54,168 nt of DNA, taken from an uncultured Lachnospiraceae bacterium. Lineage in GTDB: Bacteria; Bacillota; Clostridia; Lachnospirales; Lachnospiraceae. The first letter of the stretch is position 1. The number at the start of each line of letters is the position of its first letter. Position numbers and translations under genes: made by a program. The stretch spans positions 1 to 54,168 of the forward strand of contig CAKRTZ010000009.1 in NCBI GenBank assembly GCA_934402515.1, given 5' to 3'. Of the stretch, positions 17,903 to 25,982 are shown piece by piece. The notes beneath the pieces were generated by a model that saw nothing but the letters and a program-made list of their open reading frames with translations, was not told where the DNA came from and made no database searches.

Positions 17903-18349
17903 TTATAGCATATCAGAATCCAAATAAATGGTAAAGGGACCGTCGTTTAAGAGATCCACTTTCATGTCTGCACCGAAAATACCATGCTGCACAACAGGAA
18001 TTTGTTTAGAACATTCAGAAATAATGTACTCATATAATTCCTTTGCCATATCCGGAGCCCCTGCATTGACAAAGGACGGACGATTGCCTTTTTTGCAGTC
18101 AGCATACAACGTAAATTGTGATACTAAAAGTAATTCTCCCTGTACTGTATTTAAATCCAAATTGGTCTTTCCGTTTTCATCGTCAAAAATCCGTAAACCG
18201 ATCATTTTGCGAATCATTTTATCGGCAATTTCTTTGGTGTCGGTTCCTGACACACCTATTAATACCAGGTATCCTTTTCCAATTTGTCCGGTGATTTGAT
18301 TATCCACAGTAACACTTGCGTGTTGTACTCTCTGTATGATGAAACGCAT
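17903..18349 (-). CDS. dtd: D-aminoacyl-tRNA deacylase Dtd
   Basis: 148 residues, normal length. It begins MRFIIQRVQHASVTVDNQ. The two conserved active-site motifs are VSQFTLYADCKKGNRPSF (SQxT type) and NDGPFTIYL (GPxT type). It removes D-amino acids mischarged on tRNA and acts in the cytosol. It lies between the recombinase gene and the AI-2E-family gene on the same strand, with gaps of about 80-90 bases. Confidence 0.95.
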   Translation of the reverse strand: MRFIIQRVQHASVTVDNQITGQIGKGYLVLIGVSGTDTKEIADKMIRKMIGLRIFDDENGKTNLDLNTVQGELLLVSQFTLYADCKKGNRPSFVNAGAPDMAKELYEYIISECSKQIPVVQHGIFGADMKVDLLNDGPFTIYLDSDML

Positions 18350-18431
18350 GAACTTCTCTCCTGTTTTCTCTTGCTGATTGTTATTTATTTAACATATCTT
18401 AAACTTACTGCATAGTAATTGGTAGGATTTC

Positions 18432-19796
18432 CTAGTTGTCTTCTGAGGTGTTATTTTTTTCGGATTCCTCATCGTTCTCCGGTTTTGATTTCACAAACAT
18501 CGCTGCAATGCGCTTAAATGGAGAACCGGCATTTTTTCCCTCCGGTTTACTTGGAATGTTCACAAATTGACCCTCTTCTATTTTCTCCACATTCAGATAG
18601 TCTTTTGTGTCTGCAGGCATCTGTTTTTGGGTCAGACAATGACGGATAAAGCGGCTGACCCAGGCATAAATACAGGCAAAAACCGGAACACCTGCAATCA
18701 TTCCGATAATACCGAAGAATCCACCGAAAATGGTTACGGCAAAGATTACCCAGAAACTGGATAAGCCGGTGGAATTTCCCAGAATTTTGGGCCCGAGAAA
18801 GTTTCCGTCAAACTGCTGAATGATAATGATCATAATCAGGAAGTACAAACTCTGAATCGGATTTACCAGCAAAATTAAAATTGCGCTTGGAATAGCTCCT
18901 AAATAAGGTCCAAAGAAAGGAATAATATTAGTTACTCCGACAATCAGGCTGACTAACATTGCATAGGGCAAATGAATTAAGTTGGAAAAGATAAAACATA
19001 TAATTCCGATAATGATGGAATCTACAATTTTTCCACCGATAAATCCGATAAAAGTTTTATGGGTGAAACGAAAATCAGAAATCAACTGGTTGGCGTTCTT
19101 CTGTTCAAACAGAGCATAAGCAATTTTTTTGGCCTGTCCGGCAAATTTTTCTTTATTAAATAATACATAGATAGAAATAATAAATCCAATAATAAAATTC
19201 CAGATGCTGATCAGAAAGTTCCAGATACTCTGGGATAAGGAAATCAGGAGTTCATTGATCTGAGGCATTAAACCTTCATTCAGCCAGGTAGTAAGCTGCA
19301 CAGAGTATTTATCAATCATCTCTGTGGCAAAGCTTTCCAGTTCCGGATTGCTATCCATCAGATTTAGAATCATATTGCTTAAATTGCGAATGTAAAAGGG
19401 AAATTGAAAAATAATACTTTGAATACTGCGAATAATCTGGGGAATGATCAAGCGGAAAAATCCGGTCAACACAGCGATGGCCAAAATTACGGTCATCAGT
19501 ATGGACAGACCACGGATCTTACTCTTCTGCTTATGGGTCAAATGTCCATTTGCAGTAAAATGTTTCTTACTGAAGGGATTCAGAAAACGTCTTTCAATTC
19601 CATTTACAATGGGAGTCAGTATATATGCAAGAATAAAACCGTCAATGACGGGCATTGCAATCCCTACTGCCCGATGAAAGCCGGAACGAAGACTTGAATT
19701 ATAAAACATTAAATAGTATAGACAAAGACAGGCTCCAAAGGTGATGAAGATAGTCAAGCCCCAGGCCAGATATTTTTTGTCAATGTGAAATTTCAT
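18432..19796 (-). CDS. AI-2E family (PerM/YtvI-like) membrane transporter
   Basis: 454 residues. About seven to eight hydrophobic helices are visible, with the family pattern of helices at the N-terminus (LAWGLTIFITFGACLCLYYL), a long soluble loop (about 145-215) and a C-terminal helix cluster with GVTNIIPFFGPYLGAIPSA and GGFFGIIGMIAGVPVFA. The charged C-terminal tail (about 400-454) is cytoplasmic-like. Family members include the AI-2 exporter TqsA and Na+/H+ antiporters; the substrate here is unknown. It is divergent from ttcA. Confidence 0.88.
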   Translation of the reverse strand: MKFHIDKKYLAWGLTIFITFGACLCLYYLMFYNSSLRSGFHRAVGIAMPVIDGFILAYILTPIVNGIERRFLNPFSKKHFTANGHLTHKQKSKIRGLSILMTVILAIAVLTGFFRLIIPQIIRSIQSIIFQFPFYIRNLSNMILNLMDSNPELESFATEMIDKYSVQLTTWLNEGLMPQINELLISLSQSIWNFLISIWNFIIGFIISIYVLFNKEKFAGQAKKIAYALFEQKNANQLISDFRFTHKTFIGFIGGKIVDSIIIGIICFIFSNLIHLPYAMLVSLIVGVTNIIPFFGPYLGAIPSAILILLVNPIQSLYFLIMIIIIQQFDGNFLGPKILGNSTGLSSFWVIFAVTIFGGFFGIIGMIAGVPVFACIYAWVSRFIRHCLTQKQMPADTKDYLNVEKIEEGQFVNIPSKPEGKNAGSPFKRIAAMFVKSKPENDEESEKNNTSEDN

Positions 19797-19858
19797 GTAG
19801 TCCCACCAATCTCAATTAAAATAGAAATTCTACATATCTTTTTAGACATGCTACTTAA

Positions 19859-19867
19859 ATTATAACA
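19859..19867 (-). promoter_or_regulatory. Extended -10 promoter element for the AI-2E-family gene
   Basis: On the minus strand TGT precedes a consensus TATAAT (19859-19864), 63 bases upstream of the start codon. No good -35 is visible at 16-18 bases, which fits an extended -10 promoter. Confidence 0.55.
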
Positions 19868-19888
19868 CAGTATCAGGGAAAAGTATGC

Positions 19889-19916
19889 TTTCAAATTGTA
19901 AAATTTCTGTTATACT
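19889..19916 (+). promoter_or_regulatory. Extended -10 promoter for ttcA
   Basis: TGT-TATACT (-10 at 19911-19916) with a weak TTTCAA at 19889-19894, 16 bases upstream. It lies 67 bases ahead of the ttcA start and back to back with the promoter of the AI-2E-family gene. Confidence 0.55.
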
Positions 19917-19982
19917 GTTACTGTTCACGTAGTAGTAATTTGTGTCATGCGCAAAAGGCGTGTGCAGAATATGGAGAGAAAT

Positions 19983-20690
19983 ATGAAATTACAACAGGTT
20001 GCCAGTCATGTGCGTAAGGCTGTGGATGATTTTAATATGATTCAGGAGGGAGATCGAATCGCTATTGGTATTTCCGGGGGAAAGGACTCTCTCACGCTCC
20101 TTTACGCATTGAGCAGTCTACGCTTGTATTATCCGAAACATTTTGAAATTGTGGCAGTGACGGTTGATCTGGGTTTTGATAATCTTAATCTGGACAAAAT
20201 CATTGAACTATGTGAGCAGCTAAAGGTGGAATATAAAATTGTAAAAACGGATATCGGCAAGATCGTGTTTGAAGATCGAAAAGAATCCAATCCATGTGCA
20301 TTGTGTGCCAAGATGAGAAAGGGTGCTTTAAATGAGGCAATGAAGGAAATTGGCTGTAATAAAATTGCCTATGCCCATCATAAGGATGATGTGGTGGAGA
20401 CTATGCTGATGTCTTTGATATTTGAGGGACGATTTCACACCTTTTCACCGGTTACTTACCTGGATCGCATGAAATTGACCGTAATCCGTCCTCTCATCTA
20501 TATGAATGAGGCGGATGTGATAGGATTCATACATAAATATGATGTCCCGGTGGTGAAAAGTCCATGTCCTGCGGATGGGCATACAAAACGGGAATATATC
20601 AAACAGCTGTTACGAAAGCTTAATCTGGAAAATCCGGGTGTCAAGAATCGGATGTTTACTGCTATCATGAACAGTAATATGATTAGTTGA
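19983..20690 (+). CDS. ttcA: TtcA-family tRNA thiolation protein
   Basis: 235 residues from the ATG at 19983, which has GGAGAG at 19972-19977; upstream in-frame ATGs at 19947 and 19971 lack a ribosome site. The PP-loop ATP-pyrophosphatase motif is ISGGKDSLTLLYAL. Cluster-binding cysteines fit the CALC pair and the later Cys in SPCPADG. AYAHHKDDVVETMLM is a family hallmark. TtcA makes 2-thiocytidine at tRNA position 32 with an Fe-S cluster; related TtuA-type enzymes thiolate other bases, so the exact product is inferred. The end overlaps the convergent yneA-like gene by 8 bases. Confidence 0.87.
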   Translation: MKLQQVASHVRKAVDDFNMIQEGDRIAIGISGGKDSLTLLYALSSLRLYYPKHFEIVAVTVDLGFDNLNLDKIIELCEQLKVEYKIVKTDIGKIVFEDRKESNPCALCAKMRKGALNEAMKEIGCNKIAYAHHKDDVVETMLMSLIFEGRFHTFSPVTYLDRMKLTVIRPLIYMNEADVIGFIHKYDVPVVKSPCPADGHTKREYIKQLLRKLNLENPGVKNRMFTAIMNSNMIS

Positions 20691-21099
20691 TAAACTCAAT
20701 ACTGTAATATGGGATGATAAGATAATCCCCGGCCTGAAGCAGATCTTCATCGGACAGATGATTCATCTGCTTCACTTCTTTTATATAAGAGGATACGGAA
20801 CTAATTTCTTCATCGGCATAGGTCTGTGCAATAGAGGTCAGGGTATCGCCGGCATTGATCTGATAGCTCTGATAATATTTATAAGTTACAGTTTCATTAT
20901 TGTCTTTTGCCCTGGAAAAGATGACATTGCCGATTAAGGCAAGGATTCCGCCTAATAAAACCGCTGCAATGAAAAGAAACATCTTACGGCGAAGCTGTCT
21001 GGCTCTTCTCTCACGATTGCGACGGATTCTTCTCTCGGAACGATCCTGATAAATCCCTTCATATGATACGGATGTTTTTCTTATACTTTGAACTGCCAT
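20683..21099 (-). CDS. YneA-like LysM membrane protein, probable SOS cell-division inhibitor
   Basis: 138 residues: a strongly basic cytosolic N-terminus (RSERRIRRNRERRARQLRRK), one membrane helix (about 41-62) and an extracellular LysM domain (about 80-135; YQINAGDTLTSIAQTYA to LLQAGDYLIIPY). In Bacillus the LysM protein YneA is encoded divergently from lexA, is induced by DNA damage and blocks division. Here the gene is likewise divergent from lexA, and a consensus promoter with a LexA box in its spacer drives it. Sequence identity to YneA cannot be measured here, so the role is assigned mainly from architecture and regulation. Confidence 0.85.
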   Translation of the reverse strand: MAVQSIRKTSVSYEGIYQDRSERRIRRNRERRARQLRRKMFLFIAAVLLGGILALIGNVIFSRAKDNNETVTYKYYQSYQINAGDTLTSIAQTYADEEISSVSSYIKEVKQMNHLSDEDLLQAGDYLIIPYYSIEFIN

Positions 21100-21165
21100 G
21101 TTCCTACCTCATTCCCTGTTGCCTTTTACAAATGATCACTGGGTAACTAACCATTGTAATAATAT

Positions 21166-21179
21166 CGAACATTTATTCC
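21166..21179. promoter_or_regulatory. Degenerate LexA box
   Basis: CGAAC-ATTT-ATTCC keeps one half-site of the Gram-positive LexA box (CGAAC-N4-GTTYG type). It abuts the next, stronger box at 21179. Confidence 0.4.
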
Positions 21180-21192
21180 GAACGTTTGTTTC
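21179..21192. promoter_or_regulatory. LexA box
   Basis: CGAAC-GTTT-GTTTC is a near-perfect Gram-positive SOS box. It lies at about the transcription start of the yneA-like gene, so LexA bound here would block that promoter. Confidence 0.85.
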
Positions 21193-21200
21193 ATATTTGC

Positions 21201-21229
21201 ATTATATCGAACGTGCGTTTGAATGTCAA
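21201..21229 (-). promoter_or_regulatory. Consensus promoter of the yneA-like gene with a LexA box in its spacer
   Basis: On the minus strand TTGACA (21224-21229), exactly 17 bases and TATAAT (21201-21206) match the sigma-70 consensus at all 12 positions. The 14-base LexA box at 21208-21221 fills the spacer, so strong repression until DNA damage is expected. Confidence 0.92.
21208..21221. promoter_or_regulatory. LexA box
   Basis: CGAAC-GTGC-GTTTG matches the Gram-positive LexA consensus in both half-sites and sits between the -35 and -10 of the yneA-like promoter. Confidence 0.92.
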
Positions 21230-21237
21230 TACTTTGT

Positions 21238-21251
21238 CGAACATATTTTTG
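21238..21251. promoter_or_regulatory. Degenerate LexA box upstream of lexA
   Basis: CGAAC-ATAT-TTTTG keeps one half-site and ends 10 bases upstream of the proposed lexA -35. It may give weaker autoregulation. Confidence 0.4.
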
Positions 21252-21261
21252 GAATATATGT

Positions 21262-21290
21262 TTGCTTTTGGGCAGGGTATATGATATATT
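21262..21290 (+). promoter_or_regulatory. Probable lexA promoter
   Basis: TTGCTT (21262-21267), 17 bases, TATATT (21285-21290), ending 30 bases before the lexA ATG. It is weaker than the divergent promoter. Confidence 0.55.
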
Positions 21291-21320
21291 TAAAATAGAA
21301 ATTTATTTTGGAGGTAAGGT

Positions 21321-21935
21321 ATGGCTGGAAAGATTACGAAGAAACAGCAGGAAATCCTGGATTACATCAAAGATGAGATTTTAAGTAAGGGTTATCCCCC
21401 TGCCGTTCGAGAGATTTGTGAGGCAGTTAATTTGAAATCTACATCTTCCGTTCATTCTCATTTGGAGACTCTGGAAAAGAATGGATATATTCGCCGTGAT
21501 CCTACGAAACCGCGTGCAATTGAGATTTGTGATGATTCCTTCCAGATGGTCCGCACGGAGATGGTGAGTATGCCGGTTGTAGGTCAGGTCGCTGCCGGTC
21601 AGCCTATTCTCGCCCAGCAAAATATAGACAGCTACTTTCCTGTTCCTGCAGACAGGGTTCCCAAGGGGGAATCTTTTATTTTGAATGTAAAAGGTGATTC
21701 CATGATTAACGCCGGTATTTTCAGTGGTGATCAGATCCTTGTGAATGTGTGTAATACCGCCAATAACGGTGATATCGTGGTTGCTTTGATTGATGATTCT
21801 GCCACGGTAAAGACTTTTTATAAAGAGAACGGACATATCCGCCTGCAGCCGGAGAACGATACCATGGATCCCATTATTGTGGAAGATTGCCAGATCCTTG
21901 GTAAAGTATTTGGTGTAATGCGTTTTTTCCGTTAA
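21321..21935 (+). CDS. lexA: LexA SOS repressor
   Basis: 204 residues. The N-terminal winged helix-turn-helix spans about 1-65 (REICEAVNLKSTSSVHSHLETL as the DNA-reading part) and the C-terminal S24 protease domain about 80-204. The self-cleavage site is Ala92-Gly93 in GQVAAGQP, the nucleophile Ser127 in GDSMI and the general base Lys164 in ATVKTF. LexA represses DNA-damage genes and cleaves itself when activated by RecA filaments. GGAGG precedes the ATG. Confidence 0.97.
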   Translation: MAGKITKKQQEILDYIKDEILSKGYPPAVREICEAVNLKSTSSVHSHLETLEKNGYIRRDPTKPRAIEICDDSFQMVRTEMVSMPVVGQVAAGQPILAQQNIDSYFPVPADRVPKGESFILNVKGDSMINAGIFSGDQILVNVCNTANNGDIVVALIDDSATVKTFYKENGHIRLQPENDTMDPIIVEDCQILGKVFGVMRFFR

Positions 21936-21952
21936 ATAGTTGAACAACATGA

Positions 21953-21993
21953 AAAATGGATGCCCCTGCTTCATACAGGATAGCATCCATTTT
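21953..21993. terminator. Convergent intrinsic terminator between lexA and rsfS
   Basis: An 11-bp perfect stem (AAAATGGATGC / GCATCCATTTT) closes a loop that holds a smaller CCTG/CAGG helix. The A-run on one side and T-run on the other could terminate transcription from both directions. Confidence 0.8.
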
Positions 21994-22007
21994 CTATTTC
22001 CATCTCT

Positions 22008-22367
22008 CTAATTTTCTTTCAGGAATTCCTCGGTATCCACCTTTTTGCCATCTCTCCAGATGCGCTCCAGGTCGTAGAATAACCGGTTTTCTTTATCAAA
22101 TACATGGACGATCACATCACCGAAGTCCAACAGTACCCAGTTCGCAGTATTGTAGCCTTCGATCTGTCTCGCCGGATTGCCTGCTCTTCCCAGTGCTTCC
22201 TCCACATTGTCGGAAAGAGCCTGGATCTGGCTGCGGTTGGTACCGTTGGCGATGATGAAGTAGTCGGCAATTACCGATACTTCGCTGATATCAATCACTT
22301 GGATATCTTCGGCTTTTTTATCCTCTAAGGCCTCAATGGCAAGTTTAGTCAGTTCTTTTGAAGTCAT
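22008..22367 (-). CDS. rsfS: Ribosomal silencing factor RsfS
   Basis: 119 residues from the ATG at 22367; AAGGAAG lies upstream, and the in-frame ATG at 22400 falls inside yqeK. Family motifs: ALEDKKAEDIQVIDISEV, ADYFIIANGTNRSQ, and WVLLDFGDVIVHVF. RsfS binds L14 on the large subunit and blocks subunit joining when nutrients are scarce. It is the last gene of the Obg/NadD block, immediately after yqeK. Confidence 0.95.
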   Translation of the reverse strand: MTSKELTKLAIEALEDKKAEDIQVIDISEVSVIADYFIIANGTNRSQIQALSDNVEEALGRAGNPARQIEGYNTANWVLLDFGDVIVHVFDKENRLFYDLERIWRDGKKVDTEEFLKEN

Positions 22368-22368
22368 A

Positions 22369-22965
22369 TTAGTTCTTCCTTTCCCCATTATAGTAATCAT
22401 AGGTTTCCTTGGTCATAGGATCAATTTCCTGGTCTACCGTGTCCAGATAATCTAAGGTATCTGACAGAATTTTGCACAACGCTATATCCAGATTTTGAAA
22501 AGCAAGTGTCCGTACTTCATCCAGGTTTGGAGCCGTCTTGCGGGAAGGTTCAATATAATCAGCAATAAACACGATTTTTTCCAGCAAAGTCATCCTGGGG
22601 CGTCCTGTGGTATGGTAGCGAACCGCAGACAAAATTTCTTCATCCTGTATACCATACTTTTCCTTTGCCAGAAATGCCCCCACTTTGGCATGTAACAGAA
22701 ACGGATTTGCCTTTTCCACCGGAGTTACTTCCAGCTTATTCTTTTTGCAGATGGACAGCCGTTCTTCATTGGTCATGCATTTCGCACAGTCGTGGAGTAA
22801 GCCTGCCACCTGTGCCTGCTTTACATCAGCCCCATAGCGCATGGCAAGACTGGCTGCCGTAAAGGCAACGCCGAGGGTGTGCTCATAACGTTTTTCATCC
22901 TGTACCTTTTCCATTTGCTTACGCAAAGTTTTGCAGGAAATAGATTTCTTATCGTTCTGTTTCAA
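22369..22965 (-). CDS. yqeK: YqeK-type HD-domain symmetrical Ap4A hydrolase
   Basis: 198 residues. The HD metal-binding motif is visible as RYEHTLGVAF, AGLLHDCAK, LLHAKVGAFLA and VRYHTTGRP, giving the conserved histidines and the HD pair; IVFIADYIEPSR is the distal hallmark. YqeK hydrolyses diadenosine tetraphosphate to two ADP and is usually paired with nadD and rsfS, as here. It starts two bases downstream of the nadD stop. Confidence 0.93.
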   Translation of the reverse strand: MKQNDKKSISCKTLRKQMEKVQDEKRYEHTLGVAFTAASLAMRYGADVKQAQVAGLLHDCAKCMTNEERLSICKKNKLEVTPVEKANPFLLHAKVGAFLAKEKYGIQDEEILSAVRYHTTGRPRMTLLEKIVFIADYIEPSRKTAPNLDEVRTLAFQNLDIALCKILSDTLDYLDTVDQEIDPMTKETYDYYNGERKN

Positions 22966-22967
22966 GT

Positions 22968-23585
22968 TTATGATTCTTCTTTCTGGTATAAATGGTGCTT
23001 TTCAATATAGTACATTACTCTGGGATGAACCAGATAACGGATGGATTTTCCATTCGCCACCTTCTCCCGGATTTCTGAGGAGGAAATGTCGATGCGGTTC
23101 ATGGGCAGTACAAATATCTGTGCATCAAATTTTTCTTTCAGGAAAGCAATTTTTTCCTGTAGCTGTTCTTCACTACAGCCCTGTCTGGGGGCAACCAGAA
23201 TCTTTGCTTCTCCGAAAATTTTCTCCGGGCAGACCCAATTATCCATCATCATGAGAGAATCAGAGCCCACAATAAAATAATACTCCGTGGTGGGATGGGC
23301 AGTCTTTAGCTGGGCAATGGTTTCATAGGAATAAGAATCTCCCTTCCGGTCCACCTCTATGGTTGACAGGGCAAAATGATGGTTATCCTCGATTGCCAGA
23401 CTCGTCATATCCATACGGCTTTTGGCATCCAGCACATTGGATTTTAAATAAGAAACGCCGCTGGGAATAAAAAGTACTTCATCCAGACCAAACGCCTCCT
23501 GGGCAGTTTCTGCTACCAGTAAATGTCCCAGATGGATAGGACTGAAGGTTCCACCCATCATTCCTACTTTTTTCGTGTATTCCAT
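22968..23585 (-). CDS. nadD: Nicotinate-nucleotide adenylyltransferase NadD
   Basis: 205 residues. The nucleotidyltransferase motif GGTFSPIHLGHLLVAE includes HLGH, and SSSEIREKVANGKSIRYLV is the ISSTxIR-like C-terminal signature. It adenylates nicotinate mononucleotide to deamido-NAD in NAD synthesis. It sits between yhbY and yqeK in the standard Firmicute order. Confidence 0.95.
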   Translation of the reverse strand: MEYTKKVGMMGGTFSPIHLGHLLVAETAQEAFGLDEVLFIPSGVSYLKSNVLDAKSRMDMTSLAIEDNHHFALSTIEVDRKGDSYSYETIAQLKTAHPTTEYYFIVGSDSLMMMDNWVCPEKIFGEAKILVAPRQGCSEEQLQEKIAFLKEKFDAQIFVLPMNRIDISSSEIREKVANGKSIRYLVHPRVMYYIEKHHLYQKEES

Positions 23586-23614
23586 AGGCTGCCACCTCTC
23601 CGCAATCAGAAAAT

Positions 23615-23905
23615 TTATTTCGGTAATTCAATTTTCGGTTTGTCTTTATCTGGTTTGTACAGAACAATTTTTTTCCCGATGACCTGTACTACCTGGGAAT
23701 GGGTACGTTCTGCCAGGATCTGGGCGATCTCCTTGGGGTCGTCAAAGCAGTTTTTTAATACTGCAATTTTAATCAGTTCTTTCTTATTAAAACTTTCACT
23801 GATGGCTTCTGTTACTTCCGGTGTCAAGGATGCTTTTCCAATCTGGAAAATCGGCTGTAAATTGCTTGCAAGGCTCATCAGATATGCTCTCTGTTTACTT
23901 GTCAT
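23615..23905 (-). CDS. yhbY: CRM-domain RNA-binding protein YhbY
   Basis: 96 residues, the full size of a single CRM domain. It begins TSKQRAYLMSLASNLQPIFQIGKAS and has the KKELIKIAVLKNC and RTHSQVVQVIGKKIVLYK segments. YhbY associates with pre-50S particles. It lies 11 bases after obgE. Confidence 0.94.
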   Translation of the reverse strand: MTSKQRAYLMSLASNLQPIFQIGKASLTPEVTEAISESFNKKELIKIAVLKNCFDDPKEIAQILAERTHSQVVQVIGKKIVLYKPDKDKPKIELPK

Positions 23906-23916
23906 GGTTATCTCTC

Positions 23917-25212
23917 CTATTTATAGTAATCAAAGGATAAGCCGTACATCCGCACGGTATCTCCATCCTGGATGCCCAGTTCCTCCAATTGTTTCAGAAT
24001 TCCGGTATCCTTTAAGAATTTCTGGAAGAAGGTAAAGCCCTTCTCGGATTCCAGATTGGTGTAACCTAACATTTTCTCGATGCGGGGGCCTTCGATTACA
24101 TATTCATCCTCGGCCTCGTCATAGGTAACTGTAAAAGGTTCTTCCTCCAGGGATACGAAAACTTCCGGGTCAAATTCCTGTTCAAAGATGATAGGTTTCA
24201 CATCTAAGGTGTCCAGAGTGCGGCTTACATAATAGAGAAGTTCCTGTATACCCTCACCGGTTACTGCAGAAATGGGGTATACCGGCACACCTTTCGGTTC
24301 AAATTCAGCCTTTAAACGCGCCACAGGGTCATTTTCGGAACCATCATCATAGATGCAGTCAATTTTGTTGGCAGCAATGACCTGAGGTCTGGCTGCAATT
24401 TCTGCATTGTATGCTGCCAGCTCCTTATTGATGGCATAAATATCCTCGATGGGGTCACGTCCTTCAGTAGAGGCTGCATCCACAATATGAATCATCATCT
24501 TGGTACGCTCGATATGACGCAGGAACTGATACCCCAGTCCCACACCTTCGGAGGCACCTTCAATCAGTCCTGGAATATCTGCGATGACAAAACTCTTGGC
24601 ACCATCCATATCCACCACGCCCAGATTGGGATTCAGGGTGGTGAAATGATAATTGGCAATCTTCGGTCTGGCATTAGTCACTTTAGAGAGAAAAGTGGAT
24701 TTGCCCACATTGGGGAAACCAACCAGTCCCACATCCGCGATGACCTTTAACTCCAGAATCAGTTCCAGTTCACGGGCAGGCTGTCCAGGCTGTGCATAAC
24801 GGGGAGCCTGCATGGTGCTGGTTACATAGTGTTGATTGCCCTTGCCGCCTCGTCCGCCTTTTAACAGGCAGAATTTCCGGTTTTCACCGGACATGTCAGT
24901 GATAACGGATTCTGTGGAAGCCTCTTTAATCACCGTTCCTTCGGGAACCTTGATAATGATATCCTGTCCGTTTTTACCACGGCAGTTCTTTTTCCCGCCT
25001 TCTTCCCCGTTCTGGGCTGCATATTTGCGAATATGGCGAAAATCTGTCAGGGTATTGAGACCTTCGTCCACCACAAAGAATACACTTCCACCATCACCGC
25101 CGTCCCCACCATCGGGACCGCCGTCCGGCACATATTTTTCACGGCGGAAGGACACATGTCCGTCTCCACCTTTCCCACTTTTCACAATAATTTTCGCTCT
25201 GTCTGCAAACAT
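23917..25212 (-). CDS. obgE: GTPase ObgE/CgtA
   Basis: 431 residues in three domains. The glycine-rich Obg fold covers about 1-158 (VKSGKGGDGHVSFRREKYVPDGGPDGGDGG). The G domain covers about 159-335, with G1 GFPNVGKST, G3 DIPGL and G4 NKID. The C-terminal OCT domain covers about 345-425 (EPFTVTYDEAEDEYVIEGPRI region). Obg is an essential GTPase acting in 50S assembly and stress signalling. AGGAAAGG lies about 11 bases before the start. It is separated from rpmA by a strong terminator, so its expression depends on readthrough or a weak local promoter I could not place. Confidence 0.97.
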   Translation of the reverse strand: MFADRAKIIVKSGKGGDGHVSFRREKYVPDGGPDGGDGGDGGSVFFVVDEGLNTLTDFRHIRKYAAQNGEEGGKKNCRGKNGQDIIIKVPEGTVIKEASTESVITDMSGENRKFCLLKGGRGGKGNQHYVTSTMQAPRYAQPGQPARELELILELKVIADVGLVGFPNVGKSTFLSKVTNARPKIANYHFTTLNPNLGVVDMDGAKSFVIADIPGLIEGASEGVGLGYQFLRHIERTKMMIHIVDAASTEGRDPIEDIYAINKELAAYNAEIAARPQVIAANKIDCIYDDGSENDPVARLKAEFEPKGVPVYPISAVTGEGIQELLYYVSRTLDTLDVKPIIFEQEFDPEVFVSLEEEPFTVTYDEAEDEYVIEGPRIEKMLGYTNLESEKGFTFFQKFLKDTGILKQLEELGIQDGDTVRMYGLSFDYYK

Positions 25213-25293
25213 GGTTTTTACGCCTTTCCTGCCTGTACTACGTGTTCATTCTAAAAATAGAATCCTGCCATAGGAAGGAATTTCCTATGAATT

Positions 25294-25330
25294 GAAAAAA
25301 ATGGACTTCAAACGGTACTGTTTGAAGTCC
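25294..25330 (-). terminator. Intrinsic terminator after rpmA
   Basis: On the minus strand an 11-bp perfect stem (GGACTTCAAAC / GTTTGAAGTCC, 6-base loop) is followed by ATTTTTTTC. Two smaller hairpins lie between it and obgE (CATAGGAA/TTCCTATG at 25269-25289 and ATTCTA/TAGAAT at 25248-25263). Confidence 0.93.
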
Positions 25331-25343
25331 ACGAAGTCTGGTC

Positions 25344-25628
25344 TTATTTCTCAACCGGATAAACGGAAGCCTGTTTCTTGTCACGGCCCTTTCTCTCGAA
25401 TTTAAGAACACCGTCAACTAAAGCAAACAGAGTATCGTCTCCACCGATACCTACATTGATACCGGGGTGAATCTTGGTTCCGCGCTGTCTGTAAAGAATG
25501 TTTCCAGCTTTTACAAACTGACCGTCTGCTCTCTTGGCACCCAGTCTCTTGGACTCGGAATCTCTACCGTTCTTGGTAGAACCTACTCCCTTTTTATGAG
25601 CAAAGAACTGAAGGTTCATATTCAACAT
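25344..25628 (-). CDS. rpmA: 50S ribosomal protein L27 (extended, Prp-cleaved form)
   Basis: 94 residues from the ATG at 25628, which has GAGGAGG eight bases upstream; the ORF continues to 25691 without a ribosome site. The N-terminus is MLNMNLQFFAHKKGVGSTKNG. The LQFF|AHKKG junction is the known cleavage site where Prp removes the N-terminal extension in Firmicutes, leaving the A/HKKG end that reaches the peptidyl-transferase centre. It lies four bases after prp. Confidence 0.96.
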   Translation of the reverse strand: MLNMNLQFFAHKKGVGSTKNGRDSESKRLGAKRADGQFVKAGNILYRQRGTKIHPGINVGIGGDDTLFALVDGVLKFERKGRDKKQASVYPVEK

Positions 25629-25632
25629 GGTA

Positions 25633-25980
25633 TTACACCTCCTCGAATTTGACTTGTAAAAATTTCTCTCCATACTGCTTTGAAATACCATCTAATCCTA
25701 ACACCAGCGCATCCATCAAAAGTATGGATTTTTCGGATGGCTGCTCTGTAAAGATACAACGGATAAAACCGGTCTCTTCATTGGTCGTCACCTGTAACTG
25801 TTCGCCTGCAAGTTCATCCATGGCATTGATGGTGTTAATCACCAGAACGGAAATGGATGCACAGACAATATCCTGTGTGTCCCTTGTCAACAGAAATCGA
25901 TGATTTCTGGCATGACCGAAACAATGGAATTCTTTATAGGTATGATCAGATGCATTCCTTATAATAGTAACTGTCGTCAT
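25633..25980 (-). CDS. prp: Ribosomal-processing cysteine protease Prp
   Basis: 115 residues. The catalytic pair is His23 in CFGHARNH and Cys40 in DTQDIVCASIS, matching the GHA...DIVCA family signature. Prp removes the N-terminal extension of L27. The gene sits between rplU and rpmA, its standard place, and the L27 encoded downstream carries the matching cleavage site. It starts two bases after rplU. Confidence 0.95.
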   Translation of the reverse strand: MTTVTIIRNASDHTYKEFHCFGHARNHRFLLTRDTQDIVCASISVLVINTINAMDELAGEQLQVTTNEETGFIRCIFTEQPSEKSILLMDALVLGLDGISKQYGEKFLQVKFEEV

Positions 25981-25982
25981 GA

